64,000 nt of DNA from Cristatella mucedo (lineage: Eukaryota; Bryozoa; Phylactolaemata; Cristatellidae): NCBI GenBank assembly GCA_009760855.2, contig WPIO01000069.1, positions 429,001 to 493,000 of the forward strand, given 5' to 3'. Shown here in pieces: positions 12,576-21,500 of this stretch. Position 1 is the stretch's first letter. Each line of letters opens with the position of its first letter. Below the pieces are notes generated by a model. It did no database searches. It was not told the origin of the DNA and saw only the letters and a program-made list of their open reading frames with translations. A program made the translations under genes and the position numbers.

Positions 12576-15500
12576 AGAGAAAGAGAGTAGACAAACATTT
12601 AGGAAGAAGATCTTCTAAGCGAAGCGATCTACGAAGCGATAAAGACCACAGTGCTGCGTATGGAGGACAAGTTTGCAGTCTTATTTAAGTGTCACTAGAA
12701 AGAATCGTGCAATGCCGTTCACAACATGCATGTCCCTGATGCCAGAAGATAATGCTCATGCAAGTACAAAGCAGTGGCCCGAAACGTGCCCAGATCGGAT
12801 GTCACATTAGCTAGCACTGTCGCCAACACCCTTTGCCCAACTCTAGCCACGGTGTGGTAGCTGTTCGTCCATCAGATCGAGTGTAAAAAACACGAGTACG
12901 CATGAGTCTAAGGCTATTGCACAAAAAATACACTTAAGACTTTCCGTAACCGAAGAAAGCTTGTGAACACAGGCCGCAGCATTGGTTAGGACCCATAGCC
13001 AAACAAAAGGCAAATCTAGACCAGGTCTGACACACGTTAAAAAATTTAGCTAGGCTCGAATAGGATTGCTATCCAGCCTGGCCGAAGCTCGATAAAGATC
13101 CGGTCAAAGGTACCAAAGTGCCGCAGTGCCCGTGCGTGGCTGTCTATTGATCGCCCGAGCCTTTACCAGCGCTAGTCTCCTGCGGAGTAGCATCAATAGC
13201 CTGCCAACCGCCGTAGCCGGGCGGAAGGTCTCGGCGTGCCATCCACGTCTCATTCCAGACGTGGAAGTTCCAAATTGAGTCGACGTTCTCTTCATCCAGT
13301 GACACACCGGTAGCTGTGAAGTGCATGTCGACGGTCATGCTGCCGTCGGTGTCGTGAGCCGATGAAAAGTTGGTGACCGACCTTACAGGAATTCCAAGGC
13401 ATCGGCATATGGTGGTAGTGACAGCCGAGAACACCCAACACTGGCCGTACTTCACCTGTCAGCAAACGTAGGTGACTACGGCGATGGGTATTACGGTACA
13501 GCAAGCTGTAGCCAAGACTGTCAACTTCTTGATCCAATCGATTGCAATCGTGTCCCATTTTTAGTACCTAGCACAGTAAAATCGATGCCTAGAAGATCGC
13601 TTAAGCGAGGGGGTTAAGTGCTCTCATTTCACCCTTTAGAGATTGTGGGCTCGAGTTCGGCAGAAGGCGAGTCGGCATTCCCTACTCGAAGCAGGAAAGA
13701 TCGTCAAGTTTTTTTAAAGGCTACATAAAAAGCTGTCGAAACCGCTACCGTCGCCTATCCTATTGCCGGAAGGTAAGCACGACACGACTTTATTGGCATT
13801 AACTAAAAGATTTATTAAATTTCTATGTCGCTTAACCTATTTGACAGGTATTAATTTTTTCATCATGAAAGAGCTCATTCTCTAGAGGATGCTGTCTTTC
13901 GAATTATTTTGATTTTATTTTATAATTTAAGCTTTTAGATCACTCCGCCAGATCGTGTTCAGCTGTCTTGGATGGAAAAATTAATTTGAAAAAACATAGA
14001 TAGTGATTTATTATACTAAAAGTGCAATATGAACGACTTATTATGATGGCTAACCTTTTGCAGAAAAAACTCTTAGCACATTAACTGACTTCTTGGCTGG
14101 CTTATTTATTTGGAGCCAGCATTATGCAAGGGCAATCTGGCTAATTGTCTTGAAGTGGGACACAACGCTCATAACTAGTTTGCCTATCAGGCAATGCTAG
14201 TACGAAAAAAAGTTCTTGGATTGGCAATCATTCTGAGATGACGTATAGCACAAGCAAAAATTGATCGAGAGAGTTCAATTCAAAAGCTCCATTAATTGAG
14301 TGACAGAAGGACCGTAGGAGCTGTCACCCTACGTGTAGATTACAATAAAGAAATGCTTGTTGCAGATAAAAAAAATCAAGATCAACATCGTGAAATTTGC
14401 CCTGTGCGAAGACCCGAGCCCGTTTTCAAGTGACAGATACATCAACGGTAACATAATTCAGGACCATAACTCAGGACCAAGCCAAGGGGGACAGAGATAT
14501 GAGCACGTTTGCCTCAGCAACGATAGCAATCGCAAAAAGTAAATGAGAGAACACTTGCACCAGGTTCAGTTCTTACCGGCTTCTTAGTTTCCAAGTACTG
14601 ACGCAAGATGGCCGTGCTGTTGATCCACTTTGTCGGTGAGGTGCCGTCCTGGTAATTTCCATCCCAGCGGCCTTCCATTAGTCCTCTCTCATCATTTGAG
14701 TTTACCTATTCGAAGAGCCAGAAAAATGCAAGTGGAAATCCTTGAAATAATAAAAAGAACTTGAAAATTCTTCAATGTAAAAGCATTGCCAGGAGGCTTT
14801 CGGGATATTTATTTTGAATTGCTGATATTTATTATCCCTTGTGCTTGCTGACATTAAGCATATTACTACTAACCAATCGATCATGCTTCCTTTACCGTAT
14901 ACGTTAAGAGCCTAGAAAGCGATTAAGTTCTCCGAATGTGATATATAAATAAATTGTTATTATCACTGGTAAACCTTAGAATACTTCTTGCTCAGCACAG
15001 TCTATGAGCTGAGCTCGACATTGCTGCACTAAGACATTTCCCTAAAACAACTCAGTGGAAATGGGTTTGCCGTCTAACTAAATCTAGCGGACCTTCGTCC
15101 CTTTAGCCCAACTGTAAAATTATCAATATTTAAGATGATCAGCAGTGCGTTTACTAGCTTTAGAATTTTTTATTGAAAGATATACTCACAAACGCTGAAA
15201 TATCGCGAACGATGCGGACGACATCGCCACGCTGCTGTACGTCGAGCCTAGATTTGTTGTCCAGAAGCCATAGCACACACTTGATAACGACATCGTCGAA
15301 CTGACCAAAAGTCCACGGTACATTGCAGATCTGCTTCTCATTGCCAGTGAACACTTTTCCGGTGTCATTTAGTATGTACTCTGTCCTCTCTTCTTCGTCA
15401 GCCATGAAAACGTCGTCATCTAAAACCAGCACACAAAGAAACTTTTACAGACAGCAAGCAATCAATAAAGTAAGGATGCACTCGTCAGCTGAGGTGGCAC

Positions 15501-18500
15501 ATCCCAGTGAACAACTTTTAAATGCAGTGCAGAGGCAGATAGACGGCAAAAATAAAGCTAGCAAGCCATGATGGCACATTAGGTAAGGGGTCTGCTTTTC
15601 ACGACATTGGTCCCGAGGTCGGGGATTCGAATCCTGCGGTGGGTGATCACTTATCGCACCTGCAAGCGGTGGTGATAGCCGTAAAGGCTCTTCTATCGCT
15701 ATGCAAAAGAGGCTGCTATATCAGCTAGCATTTTTCAATTTACCCCTGTGTCAAGACAGGGAGCCACAAAACGGCGCTATTCGTTACAGGGGCATGGCCG
15801 ATGCCTAATAATGTAGAGCTAGCACCTCAAAGTATGGATGGCGAATCTCAAATACAACATCGATATACGCATGTATGCCGCCAGTAACTGAGCACCCAGG
15901 CAGCAAAGATGGACTGTAAATTAATATAGTTAGCATGCAGTACCCTAACTCGATATAGTTAGTATGGACCATTCTACTTCACGGCCACAGAGAGCTAAAT
16001 CTTTAAATCAGCGGTCATAGTGTGCAACTCAGTTCGAATTCCAAATTGCAATTGACTAAATATTACAAATTAAGTTTCTGACAACTAAAGGCCGTTACTC
16101 CGGAACCGGTAATAATCTCAAGGGTGGTCATAACCCTGGCGATATAGCATTCCAACATTTCGCAGTGTCTTTTGGTTGATTGGTGATCATGGACTGCCAA
16201 TACAAAGCTTAGCCAGTAGGACAAGCTGCATTTATGGAGCATAGGTTTTTGCCCGTGCTCAACAGGAATATCTTATGCTAGCTAAGCGTTCCTGGTTTTA
16301 GTCGCAAGCACCGAGGCAAGCTCAAAATGACTGCTAAGAGTCACTGGCCTTTTACCCCTAACTTTCGACACCAAGTATGGAGTGCCGCTTCCACCTCTAA
16401 CAGAACGAGGCCGCAAGCCCAGCACTCATAATGGTGCTAGTCTCACCCGATGTGCAAAGAATAACGGTGACTACGTAACATTGTACCACGGATAGCAAAT
16501 AGGTCCAATACAGGTCGGTATGCCGATTGCAGGAGAAACACTGCAGTGACAAATAGTGCTTACTTTAGCATGCCAATGCCGTATCCATAATGTAGACTTC
16601 TATTTGACCGCTGCTGAGGGTAGTTGCAGACGCTGAACGGATCACATGACGTACACTAATCGCTCTGCGGTCTAGAGCTCAAATAAGCTCAAATGCCATT
16701 GGTGAGTCCGGAATCACAACTAGCTGCCTATCTCATGTCACCGGCTTTAGCCATAGGTTATCTCAAAATCAGAACCTAGCAGCTAAAATTAAGGAGCCGT
16801 GAAAATAAATAATTATCTGTGTTACAATACGGCTGATTCAGCTTGCAGCCCACCGGCCGTAATTAACATTTTTAGGGCGGATACGCCATCTAGACCTTGA
16901 TCGGGCTGAGGCAGTGGTTCTCAACCTGTGGGTCGTGATCCCTTTGGGATTCGAAGGACCCTTTCACATGGGTGGCCTAAGACCGTCGGAAAACATGAAT
17001 TTCCACATTTTGCAAACAATAGTTGTATGGTTCGGGGTCGTCGAAACATGAGGAACTGTGTTAAAGGGTTTCGACATTAGGAAGATTAAGAAACACATCA
17101 GACTCTAAATTAATAGGAAGTGAGCAGTCGTGCAGCCTTTCCCATCTCCAGCGGTCGCGATCCTTGAGCAGATATGCTCCCTCAAAAATGCATTTCCATA
17201 ATTAAAACTGCTGAGTGGCTTGCAGAATTGGCTTCTATTAAGACAACGTTTCCGAAAAAAGTAATAATCATTAATAATTACCGGTACCGCTTATAGTGTG
17301 CTAGGTACATCTTTTTGGTAGGAGCTAGGTCATCAAGAGGATGCTGAGATTGTGAGAACGAACCACTTTAGAGGTTATCGAAGAGAGAGTGCCTAATGAA
17401 CTTAGTTGGGCGCCAAGCTAGGCAGGAAGTGATGCGGATTGACGAAATGATTAGGCTGAATGCAGAGATCCTCGTGCGGATTGCCATTGATTGTAACACT
17501 AGTTATACATCGCCTGTTTAACCGGTGTTTAGATTGGATTTTCAAATGTTCGTGCATACTCAATGCCGTTGGGATCCAGGAAGGCTTTCACCTCCGCCTC
17601 GAGGGTAGACAGACTCGGAACTCATGTGCTAAGGGATCTTCACGGACTGCATATTACATTTAAGCATCCCAGCGGCACCCCGTAGAAATAAACTGAAATT
17701 TTGTGCACCAAACATTGACCAGCCGCATTGCCTGCTTTGCCTTGCTAAAGATATTTTATAAATCCTAGACAGCCGGAAGAATTCGGATTCAGTTAGCTAC
17801 CCTGAAGCCTTCCTATTAGTACATCACAGCCCCACTTAAAACCAACGTCGAAAGTGGTCATGCTGATGTTGCGAATCTTCTGCAGCATTTTCTTAAGTAT
17901 AGTCTAATAAGAAAGTGGGACCCCGTGGAAAAGCAGCTTAAAGCTACGATCCGATTGCTTTCTGCCATTCGCAGGTTGAGCTACTCAACAGATCTGCTAG
18001 CTGCTAGCTGCGAGCTTGGTGGCGACCCGAGCAGGGGTTACCCGTGTTCATAGTAGATGGGGAAATAATCTGGCACAATCCGATTTCCTGGCAGCATAAA
18101 AATGGCTCGACTCTTGGGGGGCCATATTTGTGGGGTAAGGGCCCGAGTGTAACCAGTCACCCTCAAACGAACACGACGCACAGCATATACAGCGAGCAAT
18201 CAAACAGCCGATCTTAGGCTGCAAATCAGCCCTCCTCTCTGGATGAGTACGAAACCGAGTGAGAGATACGCTGCCAGTATTTAAGAGGCACACTTACCTT
18301 TGCACCATGGGTTGAAGATCATTGTGATTGTCTTGGCGGGTAGAAAGCGCGACACCGCTTTCTCGGTCACCTGCTTGGCACCGGGTGTCGTGGTCTCGAC
18401 ATAAATTGCCCATCTGCCGACCTGAGCAGTAGCAGGGCTGCAAACAGCCAATTCGATCTTGTTTCCATTTACTCGGGCTATCTTGACGTGCCATTGTCCC

Positions 18501-21500
18501 TTGGGACCATCGACGGAGGATGCTTCTACCACGACTGCCGTTCCTTTGCTGATTAAAGGTTTGCTACCTGCGAATAGATTCATGGACGCAGGGAAATTTA
18601 GCAGGGAAATTAATAAGCACGTACAGTACTTACATGCTGTACATGCACATTCAGTACATGCACGTACGTCTAGCTAGCACTAGTTGTGTTGATGATGTTT
18701 TGACTAACGAGTGCATATAAAGAAGAGGGAAATATAAAATATTAAGTTGATGAAGAAAAAAGCGGAACGTCATGCTCCGTCCACACACCCAGCATGAAAA
18801 GCTTTCCAGACATGGCAAGAAATGCACACTAATGATGGTGCAATTGGTTAGTTGGAGACTTTCTATCCACAAGATTGATCATAGAAATTTCGTTACTTAT
18901 GCTTTTGCATAATACTACTAGCTAGTAAGCTTGTGATACCAGGTGATATTTTGAGCTAGAAATCCAGCAGATTGGACTCATTTTGGGACAACTCCTAATC
19001 AATTTCAGGGGCAAATTAGAATCGAGATCTTTTTTATCACCGTCTCTATCGATCGCAACATATCTAGAAACAAAAATATAACATACAACCACAAGGACTT
19101 AGCAGTCGTTACACTGGTGAGTTTTCTAAAGCACAATATTAACCAAAGCCTGAGCGGCTTTTGGCGATCGTTTAGTAGCAAAGAGACTTCATTTCTTGCA
19201 ACGCAGAGAAGTGAGAAGTCGAGATGACCCACATTTGGTGGGTCTTTATTATGCTTCCTTTACGTGCATGTATCTGCTTTCACTATGTCTGCTGCTTTCG
19301 GATGCTGCCACCAAACATTTGGTAATGCTTTCTATGCAGCATCTGTAAAGTGCCTAGAGACAGATTGAGTTCTCTGAGGGCGCTATACAAGTGTAATACT
19401 ATCATTATTATTATTATATTTTATATTAGGGTAGTCGAGGAAGTAATTAACATGGGGGTGGCAGCTCAAGGCGGATGGACAGGATTTGCCACATTCGGCA
19501 GCAGGTCAGAAGATGTCACTGTGTGTGATTTTCAGAAGTGAGGTCCACAGTCTGGAACCTGCAGACGAAAAGGTTATATTGCATATGGTCTGTAAGCATA
19601 GGAATGCAACAGCTAATTTATTATCTTACTTCTGCGGATAATAGTTGATCTCTTACGTTCCTATCTGAGAGTCCCGGGAGATTGAAACTAGTGAGTAGTC
19701 CAGTTAGATATAAATGAGCAAAGCCATAACGGGCTTTGCTGGTCAGAGCATGAATTTACATCCGTGTCCATTTATCTACCGGAAGCCATTGTAGCTCATT
19801 CAGCAAAGAAAACATATGGTTGACCTGTTCAAGTTTTCGACTGACCTCGCAGCCATATCTTAGTGGCTTTATTTGGCAGCCTAGCCAATAAAACGAAATT
19901 AAGTAGTCCAGTCTATAAAAAAAACTAGGGAGCTAGTACAGATTTATTGTTAGCCGCCGCTGTAGACAGTCCCAATTCTCAAAAGAGAATCGAAGAATGA
20001 CCATCTATGGGAGCCTTCTTTTCACAGAATTTTACAATCTTTTGTTGGCTATCATAGAGAACCAAATTCCGAGCATATAACATTGGTCTCACAAAAACTG
20101 TACCAGCCAGCTGAGCCGGGTTTCCTAGCCCAGGCATACGTTTGTCGTGTACCAGGCGTGGAGGATCGGCTCTGTCGTGATTTAGTTTTGGAAAATTGAT
20201 GACATCCGTGCTCGAACATCTGCAGGGCTAGAATTGTGTTTATCTGTCGCTGCCAATTGTTTTTGATGGCTTATATGACAAATAAGTTAATGTGTGCTCA
20301 ACATTGAATCGATAGTTGATCCCGGGGCCCGAGTTTCCGAGTAGCTCGGTATAATTTAAGGAATTCAAAGTACTGAGACCAGACCCCCATTTCAAATCAA
20401 CAGGTGACCAGTCTCTTGGGTAAAACTTGACCATCCCACATGGGACTCGGATTGAACACGATCGAATAAGTATGATTTGAGCTCCGCTTGAGGCTATGTG
20501 CCAGAACAATCGTCTCTTCGATAGTTCTGGTAGGATATTGTGATACGTAGTGTAAAAGGCAGCTAGCTGATGGATAAAGAGGATCGAGGCCAGTCACGTT
20601 AACGTCATCGTTGCTGCTCTAGATGTCACTGGTCACACGTAGAAGAACAGTTTAAATTAACCAGCGTCGTTTGAATTTTGGCTGAAACGTTTGTGGAAAT
20701 TCATTCTGGTCAAGTCTTTGTACAAGCTGCTTAGCGATACTCTCGGGATTCTTAGTCAAAAAAAGATTATGGGATACTGACCGCATTGGATGTAAGAAAT
20801 CAATCCAGGCTTACGGAAAACTGTGGCAGATTTGAAGAGGTTTGGAACAAACACGTCGTCCACAGAACCAAATAAAATTAAAGCGAGAGTTAAATCCAGA
20901 CTATGTTTTTCTACTCATTCAAAACAAAATTCAACCAGCCACCGAAATAGAAGTGACGAAGGCAAGACTATGTTTTTCTACTCATTCAAAACAAAATTCA
21001 ACCAGCCACCGAAATAGAAGTGACGAAGGCAATCTTTTCTCTTAATTTTAAAAGAAAAGATATTTATTTTCCTCCTGCATGTCACTCAAACAGTGATTTC
21101 TGGTCGATCTATCGGCAAGGTAATTATATTCTTTATTCAGTTTACTCAGCATCCTTTCCGATATTAGAAAACGCCCGGAGAGCTCCACACAAGTAATTCA
21201 ATGTTTTTCATCTAAGGCCTACGATATAATAATAATATTAATTCTAATAATACACTTGATAAAGCGCCCTCGGAGAACTCAATCTCTTTCTAGGCGCTTT
21301 TCATTCGCTGCAAAGGAAACATGATCGAATGGTATGTGGTACCGTCCTTGATAAGCAACATGAGTAACATAATTAGAGGTGACATGCATAGTGTCGACAT
21401 GCACACGGTCAGCTTGCAGTGGTGGTTAGTGGCAGCATGCACAGTGTCAGCACACCTAAGCACATAAAGAACGTATCACAGGGACCCACTAAATGATGTC

